Below are positions 11,961 to 26,400 of a stretch of DNA of 64,000 nt, piece after piece. The DNA comes from Antennarius striatus (taxonomy: Eukaryota; Chordata; Actinopteri; Lophiiformes; Antennariidae), in the NCBI RefSeq assembly GCF_040054535.1, contig NC_090779.1:18201001-18265000 (forward strand), given 5' to 3'. Each line of letters opens with the position of its first letter. Position 1 is the stretch's first letter. The position numbers and the translations under genes are program-made. A model generated the notes under the pieces. The model had not been told where the DNA came from. It saw only the letters and a list, made by a program, of their open reading frames with translations, and made no database searches.

Positions 11961-14725
11961 ATGGCCCGTGTTGTTAAAGTTTTTCGGACTCTGCGTAGTC
12001 ATTGGAAGAAGTCCACGTTTGCTGTGTGCGTTTTGTCCTATGGAGGTTACTGGTTTTATGGGAGACACTGGTGAGTGACATTATGACATTTCCACGGTGT
12101 GGATAGTGTATATGTTTACAGGCATTTTATTTTTATTACTTGTATGTTAACAGCGATAGCCTTCTGCGGAGAGAGGCTTGTGAGGTGGCCAGGGTAAGAC
12201 ATATTTACTTGTCCAAGTAAATTCTACACTAAATGCATTAGAAGTAAACCTTTTTCAAGTGCCCTCAAGCCTAATCATTATTATCATCTTCACATTTTCT
12301 GCTAGGAACTTGGGCGTCAACAGATCGCACCACAGGAGCAGCTGAGGAAAGCAACAGTAATCTTAAACCCATCAGCTTGCAATGGGTAAGAATACAAACC
12401 ACCCTCATATGTTTGACTGGGGTTCAGACAGCATTTTTTTCTCTCAGAATATTTCCAAACTCCTGATTCAATTTTTCCCAGGAAAGCAAATAACTTATTT
12501 GAAAAGAATGCAGCTCCCATTTTACACCTGGCTGGTGTGGACTTCAAAATAGTGAAGGTATGATTATCTTTACCCCCTTCCATCAGAGTTATTATGAGGT
12601 CTTTGTTATCTGACTCAGTAATGACATGTTCCTCCACCTCTCCAGACAGATTATGAAGGACAGGCAAAAAAACTAATGGAGCTTGTTGAGCACACAGACA
12701 TGCTGATTGTTGCTGGAGGAGATGGGACCTTGCAGGAAGTCGTCACAGGTTTACTGCGAAGGGAAGATCAAGTAAGTGTCACAAAGTCATTACGCTATGG
12801 TTTTTGATTAACTCGAGTTCCATTCAAATAGTTCTTTAAATGATGCACTGATGGAAAATGTATTACCACAGGAGATAGTCAGTAACATACCTATCGGATT
12901 CATTCCACTGGGCTCCCATAATTCCCTGAGTCCAAGTCTTCATCTTCTTAGTGACAACAAAGTCAAGTAAGTATCTCATCAGCATGATATTCAACAATTT
13001 ACTGTATCTGCAATCACACACTCCCATGAGAAACTATGTAGTGAATTTACGTCACATCTTATACTCTATTAAGAGACATTATATCAGCAACGCTGTCTGT
13101 TCTGAAGGGAGAAACAGTGCCATTGGATGTGCTTCAAATCAAAGTGAGTAAATCTCTTTTTTTTTAAATTTTACAAACTGATGAAATTAGTGTTTGTCTG
13201 GAGGGCAGATATTTTGCTAATCCGGTATTCTCTTTCAGGTCAGATAGGGCATTATTTGGGTAAAACTGTATTAGTCTTTATAATGGATAACAAATTGATT
13301 TGTCAGATGATCGGTTTATTTTTTTTAATGCAGTGAAGTGTCATCTGTACAGTACAGTGGGTTTTCACTGTGTGTGTGTCTGTGTATGTGCGTACTTGCC
13401 TCTAGGGGGAGAAAGAGCAGCCGGTGTTTGCTCTGATGGGATTACGATGGGGTGTGTTTAGAGATGTGACTGCGACGATCAGCAAGTAAGATTATATTTG
13501 AGTGATTAATCATTCAGACTCTAAATGTAAGCTGTAACATAATGCCTCATTCAAAGGAATAATGGTTCATATCTGCTCATAGATATTGGTATCTTGGACC
13601 ACTGAAGAGATATGCAGCGCACTGGTTTAGTACTCTGAGGGTAAGGCAATATAAAGACCCGTCATGATCCCAATGAGTCACATTAATCTTACACTCGCAT
13701 GAAATCCATCAGGAGTGGCCTCTGGTTCGGCATGTCTCAGTGGCGTATACAGCTCCCACACTTCGACCCCCTGACCTGTCCCCTCAGAAGCCCCCAAGAC
13801 CCAACCTCCTCTACCGCATTGCCCAGAGGTTGAAAAACTACTGGCGCCCTCCTGTTAAAGGTAATGTCTGGAGTCATATTGATCTGTGGCAAAACAACAG
13901 CCAATCCTGACAGTAACATGTTGTGAACTTCATTTTCTTGTGTCTGCTCAGAGCCTCCAAAAGTAGAAGAGCCGGAGGAGTGGAAAGAGCAGCAGCTCTC
14001 CACTTTAGAGTTGTTCATTCAAACCCACAACAAAAACCCAGTGGAGAGGGTCAGTTGTAAAATATTGTTTTAATACTCACCTGTTCTTACAAAATCGTTG
14101 AGCTTTGAAATGCTGACACATCCTTTCTTACGTATCCATGAATTTTTGTTTATGTGCGTGTTATCCATTACTTTTTCAGCACACGAATGACTCTCTGATG
14201 ATTAATGCAGAACCAGACGATTTCACTGTGCGGGATTTTATCACTGTCGGGTTCGTAGTTTCTCTTAACTACCTTTTTAGTGGAAACAGAAAAAACTCAA
14301 AGGTTAAATGACATACTATATATGGAAATTCATGTTTACGTAAGTTCAAGTTAAAAAAATGTTAATATTCTTCAATCTAGAGATAAAAAAGTGGACGACC
14401 CTACTGTTTTCACCAAAAACTCAACAAAACTGGAAGCCAGTGCTTGTCGACTGCAGCTGCCAGAGGTCAGACACCCTTAAAGTTTCCATGTTTTATTGCA
14501 CATCAAATAAAAACTATTCCACTGTTTTAATTGATATTATACAATCTTACTTGTCAAACTTTTGTCTTGATCCCTCAGGGTGCTGGTGGCTTTTACAACA
14601 TTGATAATGAGGAATATGAGGCGATGCCTGTGGAGATAAGGCTGTTGCCACGGAAACTTCACTTCTTCATCAGCGCTGAACGCAGAGAGCAACTTCTCTC
14701 ACAGATACAGAAGAAAGCAGAATAA
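11961..14725 (+). CDS. agk: Acylglycerol kinase, mitochondrial
   Basis: Lipid kinase that phosphorylates mono- and diacylglycerol to (lyso)phosphatidic acid. In vertebrates it is also a structural subunit of the TIM22 carrier translocase of the mitochondrial inner membrane. Exons: 11961-12070, 12154-12193, 12306-12385, 12482-12557, 12646-12771, 12872-12966, 13074-13143, 13406-13485, 13583-13640, 13713-13860, 13952-14049, 14180-14250, 14381-14465, 14579-14725. This gives 427 residues (human 422). The N-terminus [20 protein letters not shown] precedes a short hydrophobic stretch (about residues 21-33) taken as the inner-membrane anchor. The DAGK-type catalytic glycine loop GGDGTLQEV lies at residues 126-134, preceded by [19 protein letters not shown]. 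The substrate-domain end [18 protein letters not shown] is conserved. The reading frame is intact. A possible poly(A) signal AATAAA lies at 14740-14745, only 15 bp past the stop, so a longer 3' UTR is also possible. Confidence 0.97.
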
Positions 14726-17700
14726 CTCAAACAGAGAATAATAAATGACAAGACTAATTCTAAACTCAAGAGAAACCCTAAAGAAATTGAACCTCTGAGG
14801 ACCGTTAGGAAACGGATGACTGTTGCAGCAGCTTAAAGACATCCTAATTTTATTAATGCTTGTTTTGCTACGGTACTTATGTTTTTTCTAAAATGAGGAT
14901 TTCTCTACGTGACTATACGAAAGCACCACGGTTTTTGTTTTGGGTATCAGTAACTCATGTACATGTTGTCTGATAAATGGACTTTAATAGTTGGTTTATC
15001 ATTTTTATCATTTTCACTACATTTAAACCCAGTCTTAACACACTGTGTCTAAGTTGTGTTTTTAAACCAGTACCGTAGGTGGTATGGAAGTATTTAACAC
15101 GTGCCTGGGTTAGGCAAGATGTGTGAAAGTGCTAGCTGCAGCTACTGCACACAATACAGTAGCTTACAGTAGAGATACTGTATGCTAATCAAGAAAGACT
15201 CGAGGAATGGAATATCAGAACATGGCAGTATCTAGATGTAACGTAAATAATCTGATCAAAAACTCATCAGACTTTGGTGAGTAGGAGTCTGTGCTAATCT
15301 ATCTAAACAACAAACATGCAGGATTAAGAAAGTGGCAGCAATGCAGGCATTTTATGTTTAACAAAAGACTATTGATCAGTTTCTTCAGGAGTTTTCTGTT
15401 GCGTAATACCAGTGGTACGCGTTACTCCATTATACAACTTTTTTTAATAGATGCTTATTTAATTTTTTTTCAACTAATAGATGTAATTGAAGGTTTAAGA
15501 CTTTTGATAAGACTTCTGTATTCTTCTAGATAAATATTGTCCTCCATAGGACAAATACGCACTTCTTACACTTTGATCCTGTGGCTGCTTTTAAAGTTCT
15601 AAATACTACTTTCATCAGTGAGGGAGGATGAGCAACTCAGCTCCATATCACCCACAATGCTTTCTTTTTTTCTTCTTCACATAAAGGAAGTAGGTAAGGA
15701 AGGGAAGAGACATGTAGGTAGGTACTGTAAGAAAATGCAATAGGACAAGAGTTATGCAGGGTAAGAAGCAGATGATCAGATAACGGTATCAGTGTTTTAT
15801 TACAGTGGCTTTAAAATGAAACTGGATAGTTGCTCATGCAGAGTTCATTTGTACATCTTCTGCAGTCTTCTACAGTGTGAATATTAGTTGAGGTGAAGAC
15901 TTGTTACTACTGATTCTCCTGATTTTTTACATTACAACCAAGACAACACTACAGAGTACTTGTGCTGCTGCATGTGGGCAATACGTTTTCTGTCTGACAT
16001 TCAGAAGTGACAAGCTGTACAAATGATTTGGCTGATGCTGGTACACACTGGCTCAACAAAGAAGCCATTTTAAATTGTGATGTGTGTTGTGTATAGTCCT
16101 TTTTACTTATACACCTGTAAAGCTAACACCCATCAGAGGCGTATGTACTGTACATGCTGAGAAGTCAGTCAGGTTCTTCTTGACATAATAAGGTCGTTAA
16201 TCTTTCTGTAAATACTGTTAACACTTCGCTGCAGTAAGAGAAGATAATGTTTCCTTAAGGCCCTGTTTAAATACAGGGCCCTACTCTTTCAAAACACAGT
16301 ATTCGGGGCACTTTTTAGACATGTTTCAGCTTCAACTTCACTTTTTGGGGGTGACCCGTACAAAATGGGGCGTACTTGAAATGATCAGCGACTTAAAGCT
16401 CGACCCCAGGAAAGTTCTTTCCTCAAATATGATCACAAACTTTTCAAATAAAAAGCCATGTTTTTACAAAAATACTGAAAAGCTGAAGAACCACTTCTCT
16501 AAATTTAAAAGAGGCAAGCATCGACCTTGAGTGTTCCAACATGGAACAAGTTAATTGTCTGATTGGTGACATGATTGGTTGAATTGAACCTCGCTGCCTG
16601 CTTCATACAATTGAGACAGTTCACCACTAAATCTGGATTCACTCAGTGTCATTAAAAAGAGAACGCTTCAGCTCAGACCTCACCTTGACCAACTTCTCAT
16701 CCACAAAAGCCCAATGAGGTCTTTGTCAAGGTTACAGACAAGCAAAGGGGATGATTGATGCAGATCGACGAGTAAACTACAAATGGCTTCGCCAGGGATT
16801 TTTCATTCAGCAGTTTCACCAATGATAAAGAACCTAAAGAACCCGCCTCTGGTTGAAGTAAATAAACAAACTTGCTTCATGGTTGAAACCATAAGCTACA
16901 AAACAGTGCATTCAAAGAAAAAAACAGGTATAGTTAAGAACAGTCAACACGTGCATCAGGAAATAATCCAATGGTGGACATGGTGCAGGATTCATGAGAA
17001 GTTAGTGTTATAGTCACATTCATCGACAACTCATAATTACAATATGATCAGGTGGAACATGTAGCAGTGCAAAATGTCTCCATCACATGTGATCAAACAG
17101 AAACACATCATCTACCTCATGTTCATGATGCATAAGACTTTAAGTGTTCACCAGCATTTTCACTCACGTTCAGCATCATCATAATGACGAACAACTCCTA
17201 CTATAACAAGACATCACACTCATTAACAAACAGAAACCAGTAAAGAAAATAAGAAATGTGAAAACAGTTGATTATTTCAACTGACACACATATACATATT
17301 GCCCCCTCTGTGAAAGGCAATTAAAGTTTCCAAATATCATTCATTGAACACCTGAAGTAGCTTCATCTGAACACATCATACAGTAATCATCCAAGTTATT
17401 GTTTGAAGTTGTGGCTGAATTGTCAACAAAGTACAGTCGAAACCCTCAAATTCATTTCCAGCAGCAAAAAAAAACCTCGGAAGGGACGTGAATCTTTTCT
17501 TAAGATAAACTATCATTCAGTTTGTAGTCACTGACATCTTTGTTAGTGCACAGAGGAAAACTACCAAATTATCCTGCTGTAATGACCAGACCAGATTGAA
17601 ACTTTGACGCTTTTATCTATGTCATGGTTATGGAAGCCAGAAAAAACTCAAGTTGAGACTCAAGCACAAAAATCAAAACAAGATACAACAAATAAATGGT

Positions 17701-17907
17701 GAAGGTACACTGCTGCCAGATGTGACTGTCTGCTCGGCAGGTGTTGAACAGCTGCTAAGGACCAACCCGCACGGGTCTCATCATTCATACGTGTTGGAAA
17801 CTCCACAGGTCAGATGAGACTCAACCAGAGGAACAATAGACAAACAGAAGGAAACAGTCAGCAAAAGATGGAAATCTCAAGGCGTAGGAGGTGTCTGTAG
17901 TGTCCTG

Positions 17908-17983
<76 letters not shown>

Positions 17984-18040
17984 CTCAATGACACAGATAT
18001 TCGGTGGTTTCCATAATTCTCATTCTAAGAGGACAGGACA
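14726..18040. other. agk-dennd11 convergent spacer, mostly 3' UTR
   Basis: No coding sequence is supported here. The left part is agk 3' UTR. A minus-strand AATAAA (plus TTTATT, 15796-15801) could end a dennd11 3' UTR of about 2.2 kb. Open frames in this stretch are short, A/T-rich and without recognisable homology. Confidence 0.5.
17909..17982. repeat. (TG)37 microsatellite
   Basis: An uninterrupted TG dinucleotide run of 74 bp lies 58 bp past the dennd11 stop codon, inside its probable 3' UTR. In the dennd11 transcript it would be a CA repeat. Confidence 0.98.
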
Positions 18041-21000
18041 TCAGGTGCAGCAGAGGTTGTCTATGACTAGCGTGACGTCAATGCCATACACCTCCAGCAG
18101 GTCAACCAGGAAGGAGCGGTCGTCCTGGGGATCCAGCCCCATGGCCCTGATGTGATCAGCGGTGAGGGTGGGATCAGTGCTCCCTGCTACCTCGGACAAA
18201 GTCTGGAAGATGCGGTTATTCAGCTCCATGAAGAACCTAGGACAGGGTTTTAGCCAGCTGCGTTACACTTAAGTTCTCTGCGTCATATTACAATGAGACA
18301 TCAACACAACACAATGACGCAGCACTGAGTCATGTTTACAAAAGTACTCACAGTATGAAAAGATCCTCTTCGTTTGATGTGCAGTCTCCATCCACCTCCT
18401 GAGAGTACAGCAACATTTGCCTTGGAGGAAAAGATAATAGCCGTCGTTACATGAGAAAACAGAACAATAGTGTTTTACAGCGTGCGTTGTTTACCTCTGT
18501 TCACTTAGTTTCCTGTACTTCTCCTTATCTGCCGCGTTCAGTCGCAGCAGCGGCTGCAAATGGCTCTTGTGTGATTTCACGTTTTGGTTATCGATGTAAA
18601 CGTCATACAGCTCCTTCTTCTCCTCAAAAATCTTCTCAGTGGTGCCTATAAAACGACGAAAGCATGCTCAGGGACAATTTTTATAAACTACAAATTCAAG
18701 TTCGTATTTACTTAGGTAAGGTCACTAAATTTCAAATTATCTACAATTTAAAAACTAGGCTTAATTTACAGGCTTGTAGATAGGCTTGTTTGCTTAATTT
18801 TTTTTTGACCAGGATGTCTGCATGACAGCGAGTCAACCTTCTAAACCACCTGTTTGTATCCTAAAATCTATTGTAAATGTCATAAATCATGCTGGCTAAC
18901 ATCATACTAGTTTAAAACAGGAGTCATTTGAAGTCCCTTGAATAATGTTGCATCACAAATCCAAATATGAAATTTGCTGAAGCAAAAATATACAGCATAT
19001 ACACATGTCTTCCATTCACTGGTTAGCCCACAGTAATGTATAATGCTTTGGATAGAGATGAATGTTCTGGAGAAGATGACCAACTTTCAGAGCCAACTTA
19101 AAATATTTTTTCTGTAGAACACTCAAAAATTATTTGTTAAAAAAAAAGAAAAACCCCAAAACACAATAATGCCCAACTTATGTAAATTCTAGAGACTTAA
19201 GTGTGGAGTTCAGCAGATGGACATACTGACAACTAGATGTTTAAAAAAAAAGCAAGACTAACACTCATACTGAAACTAACAAATACTGAACTGAAAGTTT
19301 CCAAACAACTCTTGACTATAACGGACAATAAACTTGTTTAAAAAAGGACTCACAGGCTACATATGACATTTCTGTTTCCAGGGCAGTGATATCTGCTACG
19401 TTGATGTAGAAAAATGGTCGTAATTCAGGCACAGAGACACCGATTCCAGGCAAAGAGACATTAGCAAGGCAGCAGCAGCAGTACACTGAGGGAGAACACA
19501 AACACAGTGGATGAGGCTTCTCTAAAACACCATGGTCGGCTGAGGCATTAGCACATTTATCACAACCCGAGCTGTTTGTCTGGAAGAGAAACGACTAGAG
19601 AATAAGTCTAGAACAGCAGATTAAAAAACCATTTAACTGCAATGATAGGAAGTGTTGTGTTTGTGCTTTTGCATGCGTGTTTTAGCTGCTCACCCCTGTA
19701 GCAGACCACACCTACAGGCGGAGGAGAGAAGATGAGCAGACGTTTACGAAGCAGAGCAAACTTCCACAGCACCATTATCTGCTCTCCGAAAAACTGGATG
19801 AACTGGGACATGCAGCCAGCCGGGTGGGTGATCTTCAAGGAACATGAAAAGGGGACAAATATGTAGTAGTTATTGTCTGACTGATCAAACAATCCATCAT
19901 AGAGTATATAAAAGTTTCTGCTACTTTCACACCTTCATTTCTGGGTGCATGCAGCGGTTGATGGTGGTGACATTCCAAGTTGGGCAAGCAGTGACCAAAC
20001 TGTTTCCTGAATGAGGAAGGACGGCCTTCTTATCTTCATAGAAGGCCTCTAGTGGAGAATACTGGCCGGGACACTGCAACTGGTGTCTACCAAACAGCAA
20101 TAGAAAGAAGAAAAGACAAATACAAATAATGTCAGGCTTTTCAGACATGTGTATTTAGGCAAATTAAGCTCGTGTCTATTTACATAAATCACATCTACCC
20201 CCACCATGTTCACCATGGCAAATCTACGAAAACTGTGTTCAAAAACACTCTTCATACTCACTCTTCAGTCTGTTGCGTGTGACTGAAGACGGAGCTAAGC
20301 CACTTAATTTCCCTTTTTCAAAATTACATAATGGTTCTCAAATGAACATTGACAGATCACCATGTTCCTTTTTGCAACCGTGAATAAAATGGCCACATTA
20401 AACAGAGACAATGTTGGAAACATTTGCTTTTGGCAGAAATCTGTGTCAAATGTGGCCGTGTCAAATGTTTATTTATAATCAATGAGAAGATGAGGGTTTT
20501 CGTGAGATGACTGAAGTTGAGGAGCAGAATTGACAAGGAGAAGAGAGATTGTCAAAGCCTCTGCACTTCTGTGCTTTATACAAAAGATACTCGCAAATGG
20601 CTTCTCATGAGGACAACTCTGACTGGGAGAGTGGCTTCATCTTTAATGGATGAGAATTTTTTTCACAATAAAGCGGGGAAAGGAGGTTGGCACGGTGAGC
20701 GAAACTTGTAAAAACTACTGAGTGGGAAATAAGGTGGACAGAACATGAATAATATGGTACATGAGTGCATTACACTGGTACACACAACACACAGCAGATC
20801 TCACCTGACTTGGTTCTCCAGGAAGTGCATGTACCGGTAAAGCAGAGTGTAGGACGGAGACAGAATTCCCACAGACTTCATTCTAGCTCCACGTTCCAAC
20901 TCGCTCTCTACGGGCATGTTAGCGAAACAAGCCAGCCCAAAGTAGCAGCCTTTACGGAAATATCTAACCAGAAGGAAAAATATAGAAGAGGAGTAAACAA

Positions 21001-22539
21001 AAAAAGACCAAGATCCTCCTTCTCTATGGTTAAAAGATTTCATTCAGTTTGATTACATACACAAAGTCACTGGTGATCCGATGGGAACCGCTGGCCATTG
21101 ACTTGAACTCAACCCCATCTAGGTTGATGTCATGAGGCCGGCACCATTCTATCATATTCCCTGCCATACAAACACACAAACACACACACACAGAGAGAGA
21201 GAAAAAAACCACAAAATGACTTCCCACACTTTCTACTGTCATCCTGACTGCTTCCTCTAATTCTGAATATCTGTCATGCAGTACCATCTGCTCAGAGACT
21301 GTGACAGTATGCTGATCTTCTTCGCTTTTGAAAGATGCTGGTCTTTCCTGCTTCGTTTGTTGGCTGCATATCTCATCTGTTTTATAACTACTGCAGATGG
21401 CTTCATTGTCTACTGCATGCATGATGTTTGACCGCTTGTAGGAAAAGAATAAACAGATCTGCAAGTTAATTTATTTTATCAGGGTCCCCTCGAGATTATT
21501 TCACCGCTGTAATTATATTTGTTCAAGTCTTGGCATTTATAATATTTGTCAACCCTACCTGGGCTGATAGCAGAAAAAACAACCCATGACCCCCGTCATG
21601 ACTTATCATTACACAATCAAGTCCAGCAGACAGAGGAGATTAATATTCCAGTAATTAATTTCAGGAATCCGTCATTATCTAATTCACATTGGAACTCTGT
21701 CAGGATGGGTAAACACGACACCCCCCCTCCCTCCCCAACACATCCCTGAAATAATTTAGGAAACAAGGCCCTAAATGGACATTCATATTCACAATAACAG
21801 TGACAAATCCACTAGAGCCTCCATGAAGGTAGTTAGTGGTGCACCAGCAGCTCCCCAGGGCCGCCCTAAGTGGGGTCCCCTTCCTGCCACACAGATGACA
21901 GCTGGACATGGTTGGTTTGGACACCTCTACCACTGGGCTGTCATACACACACGTTTGACTTTCAACTGAATAAACACGCTGATTGTCTGAATGTACTGTA
22001 TTTTTATGAGGGAAGGGGCGGGGGATTCTTTTCCAATAAATCCTAGAGTCTTAAGTCGCCTGTGTGGGTTCACACCAATTTTAAATACGAGCAGTGAAAG
22101 ATCTAAAGCTCTTTCTACATTTTGACCGCTTACCTGACCTTGTGTCAAACGTAACCACAAACACAGCCACGATCTGATCCTTCTCTTCCCACTGATCCCG
22201 CACCGACAGGCCGGGGAAGGGAGCGCGACGATCCGGACACAGAAACTGGGGTCGATCCCACTCGTGCCCAGACGACACGATTCGTGGGCTGCCGGGGCTG
22301 CCAAGCACAGCTGTCACACACTTCGTGGGGCTGCAGGTGATGGCGGTGGTGCTGCTGCTCCACCCAGAAACCGCCGCGGTGCCCTTCGGTATGCGGTGCC
22401 CGGCTGATCGACAAGTTTTCTCCTGCTGCGCGTCTTCCTCCCGCTGCGGCGCAGACTGCGGTGGTGCCGCCTGGTTCGGTTCGGGCGGTGGGATCTCCTC
22501 CCAGTCCAACAGCGGGGCTCGATCCGATTGCTTCACCAT
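18041..22539 (-). CDS. dennd11: DENN domain-containing protein 11 (LCHN/KIAA1147)
   Basis: DENN-family protein. DENN modules usually act as Rab exchange factors, but the Rab target of this member is not shown by the sequence. Exons in transcript order: 22134-22539, 21061-21160, 20805-20963, 19933-20086, 19694-19832, 19354-19485, 18495-18645, 18352-18420, 18041-18236. All are in phase and give 501 residues, somewhat longer than human (about 455). The extra length sits in a Pro/Ser/Gln-rich N-terminus ([20 protein letters not shown]). The DENN part begins near [20 protein letters not shown] and includes [16 protein letters not shown] and [19 protein letters not shown]. The unusual Cys cluster spans a splice junction. 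The C-terminus ends [12 protein letters not shown]. The start is the first ATG of a long first exon. It is divergent from wee2 and convergent with agk, as in human 7q34. Confidence 0.92.
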
Positions 22540-23430
22540 GGTGCTGAGATCCGGTAAAGGTGGAAAACAAAAGCAATAAACTCCGATGTCCAGTTGAATC
22601 GAACTGACTAAACCCACTGGTGGAGCCGGATCATGGTTTCCTGGAGCCCACTGGCGTGTTGTGAGTGTATTTGTAAGCCTGTCACATCCCTGACGGGGAG
22701 CCCTGCTCTGTTTTGATGACGTCGATAACTTCCGCCCACGTGTCTATTTTACCAGCGACTTTACCTCATTTGGATTATGGTCTATTTAGTTTGCTCATGA
22801 TATTTAATATCGTCATAACATTTAAAGAGACATTCAGTTATGACGCACGCAGTCATCCAGGTTGTCTCATATTACTTACTCATATTAAAAAAAATTTTTT
22901 TTGTTTTTTTTTTGTTTTTTTAATGTAATTAGAATTATCAGGTGTGCGGTTAAGACCAGAGCAGCCGATGGCAGAGCTGGATGCGTTCATCCGGCCACAT
23001 CGTTCATTTAAACAGTCGTTTACGGAAAACACGGGAAATCCACGCGTTCTGGTGGAGGGGAAGGCGACTCGTTCGTGAGTATTAGGTATAAACATTCATT
23101 ATTTTACGATCTTAAAAGTTGAGTTTGGGAAGCGGTTTGAGAATCAAATGTTGAGCATTTAGATAAATTTGAACATAACATCACCGCATGTCTGGTGTGC
23201 CACATTTGTTGTGCAGAAAGTTTTAAAAACACATCACTTAAGTTATATTGACTCAGTGGAAGTGGAAGTAGACTTAGTGGTGACCTGTTTCACGGCCTAC
23301 TCGCTCTAAAGAGACAAATGTATACCTCACATATAATGAATGAAAGCATTATATTATGACTGCCCTCCAAATGCAATCATATGTGGTATAAAGAAATTAA
23401 AGGGTGATTGTCAGCACTTAGGTCCCAATC
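22540..23430. promoter_or_regulatory. Head-to-head dennd11/wee2 intergenic promoter region
   Basis: This 891-bp gap lies between divergent starts. It contains a CRE-like TGACGTC (22717-22723) and an E-box CACGTG (22737-22742), 14 bp apart, and poly-T/poly-A runs around 22886-22921. The motifs are short, so their significance is weak. A non-coding wee2 first exon probably lies around 22950-23080 but its limits cannot be set. Confidence 0.4.
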
Positions 23431-26400
23431 ATGGAGACATTGTTTGATGGGATCAGCGAGCAGCTGGACTTCACAAGCTGTGGAGAAGAGGGCAGCAGCA
23501 GTGACAACAGCTGCGATGACTACATTTCCAAGATCCAGAGTCCAAGATCAGCCTGCGGGACACCCGGAGTGCAACTGCACCCTGGTCCAAGCGATATTGT
23601 TCTTTCCCCTTTACAAAGCACTTATCCCATACCTTATGCTTCCTGGAGGAAACTGCGGCTATGTGACTCTCCCAGCACACCCAAGGTGGGTAATAATTAA
23701 GACTGATTATGTGTGTGGCCCCTCTGTGGACTTGTCAAATGCCAAACTGGTTTATCTTCAATCAGGTGTATATCTTTCCATCTCTTTCATAGAGCCTGCT
23801 AACAAAGTCGTCCCTGCCTTATCCCACCGCTAAGATAAGTCGTCATGAGAGGAACCTGTGTTTCACTTCTGTTCCTGCTAATTCTTTCCATGCACCGTCT
23901 GTCAATGTGAATCCCTTCACACCTGAAACCGTTCGCAGGAACAGTGAGTTGCAGTGGAGGATGATCAGTTGTAGAAGTGATGATGAGGAGGATAATGGAT
24001 GTAGGTAAGTACAGTTTTATGCCATGCAATCATTGGTAAAGTCATGAAAACACAAATGCATATTCACCATTTTGGCTCACAGGAGCGGTTTATTGTTTCC
24101 TGTGTTTGCCCATTTGGCTTCTTTGGAATTTCTCATGTAGCTGTGAGTTGGCCCAAATATTTGTCTGAAGTTTCTCTACAGTTAACTCATGGGGTCAATA
24201 TTTTAATTTTCTGTTTATTTTAATGTCCATACATAAAGGCCTGATGTAATACTTGTGGATTTGCTCTGTTCATATAAAGACCCTTTTCATTTTTCAGGTT
24301 GAAACACAGCCTCACGTCATCTGAGGAGGATGATGAAGCCTTTCTCCCACCAAAGGTACACCTATTTTTAGCAGAGCTTTCAGTGCTCTCACATGATTTC
24401 ATCAGCAGGCTTTGTCATCTTTATCTGCCTCCTCATTTCTTGTGTTGTCCAAAATTGCATGCTGCCAATCTGGGATTTCTCTGTGGAATCTCCAGCGTCA
24501 AAAAACCTCCACTCTTTCATTGTGGAAGGATGACCATATTTGGTGAAGCATCAAAGAAGATCCCAGATTATTCGTAGCTGTGTGACGTATGTTACTCTAT
24601 TAGAAATGTCTTTGGATTTTACCACAAGGCCCTCGTCTGTTCATGTGGCAGAGACGAGCTGTCCAAGCCTTCATGCTGTCACGCTATGAGAGTGAGTTCC
24701 TGGAGCTGGAGTGTATTGGTGTAGGCGAGTTTGGGTCAGTTTACAAGTGTGTGAAGAGGCTGGATGGTTGCTTGTACGCCATCAAACGTTCCCATCAACC
24801 CCTGGCAGGCTCTGCCAATGAGTGAGTCGGCAGCATATGTCATCTCTACCTGAGACAAATAGTCTCTATTTTGTTCTTTGTGTTCCATAATTATTCAGTT
24901 TTTGTTGTTGTTGTTGTTGTTTTGTTTTTTCCCCCCCCCACGTTCTCTTAGACAACAGGCCTTAAAGGAAGTGTATGCACATGCTGTTCTCGGGCACCAC
25001 CCACACGTTGTCCGGTATTATTCAGCATGGGCAGAAGATGATCACATGATTATTCAAAATGAATACTGTGACGGTAGGTTTGACCTTTCTATCAAAAGCA
25101 TAATATACATAATTTATGGTCTTTGGTATAACTTTGGATTTTTCATTTTGTGGTGTGTGTGTGTGGCAGGTGGAAGTCTCAGCGATTCCATTGCTGAGAA
25201 GGAGGCACAGGTTGAGCTGTTCTCAGAGGCAGAGCTGAAAGATATACTCTTGCAAGTGTCTTTGGGACTGAAATATATCCACAGCTCAGGCCTTGCCCAC
25301 CTCGACATCAAACCAAGTATGACCTGTTGGATAGTTAGCATTTTTACAATTACTTTAAATTTGTCTCACATTTTTAAAACGATTCCATTTTCTGACATTT
25401 TATAGGTAATATCTTCATTTGCCAGCGCCCCAGCACCAATGCTGCTGCAGAGGGAGAGAGTGAGGAGGAAGATGACGAAAGCATTTCAGCAGGAGTTGTC
25501 TACAAGATTGGTATCAGATTTTTAAGCACATCTGTACCTCAAATATTTGTTTCGTGGTCATGTCATCTGATTGTTTGTGTTTTCTGAAGGGGATCTGGGT
25601 CATGTGACATCAACGAGCAATCCTCAAGTTGAAGAAGGGGACAGTCGCTTTCTTGCCAGTGAGGTCCTACAAGAGGTGAAACTGCTGTGTAGCCACTGAA
25701 GGAAAAGAGATGTTTCAAATGGTTGCACCTGTAATTTTGAAGATGCGTTCAAAGCTGCATTTGCCTTGTATTTTTGTTGATTGCAATCATTTCTCTGCTG
25801 TACAGGATTACAGCAACCTTTCCAAGGCAGACATATTTTCTCTGGGCCTGACAGTGCTGATGGCGGCTGGAGCTTCTCCCTTGCCTCTCAATGGAGATAA
25901 GTGGCACAGCCTTAGAGAGGGGCAGCTCCCCAGACTGCCAAGGGAGTTATCACCTCCCTTTAGAAGCTTGCTTCAGGTATAACTTGATCTGGGATGTTGT
26001 TTCAAATATGGGAGTCTAACCTAATTGAAAGAGGGTTTTTTTTTTTTTTTTAGAGGTCACCTTTATGTTTTAAACGTTATTAGCACTTAATTTCATCCTT
26101 GTCACTAATAATATGTTGAAAATTATTTTTTTCTTTGTGAAAGCTGTTGCTGGATCCAGACCCAAGGAAGCGACCATCTGCCAGGGAGCTTTGCAAACAC
26201 ACAGTTTTAAGACAGGAGAGGACTGGGAGGCTGGCTGCTCAGCTGCGCAAAGAGCTCAACGTAGAGAAATTCAGGACGGCCATGCTTGAAAAGTAAGACC
26301 GGGGCGCCAACAGTTTTAACTCTTCATTTTAACTTAATAGCTCATCTTGCTTAATGCTCACATGTTAAAAGCATTATTTTATGTTCATTTTTACCACAGA

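Noticed and set aside
17910-18155. Frame beginning with a long Cys-Val repeat
   Set aside because: It is a translated TG microsatellite fused to antisense dennd11 sequence.
22081-22617. Longer dennd11 first-exon frame with an upstream alternative start
   Set aside because: The ATG at 22539 gives the conserved MVKQ-type start; the extension lies in 5' UTR-like sequence and the left end runs past the splice donor at 22134.
24299-24577. 92-codon plus-strand frame continuing past the third wee2 exon
   Set aside because: It is read-through of the intron after the donor at 24355. Homology and phase both support joining 24355 directly to 24652.
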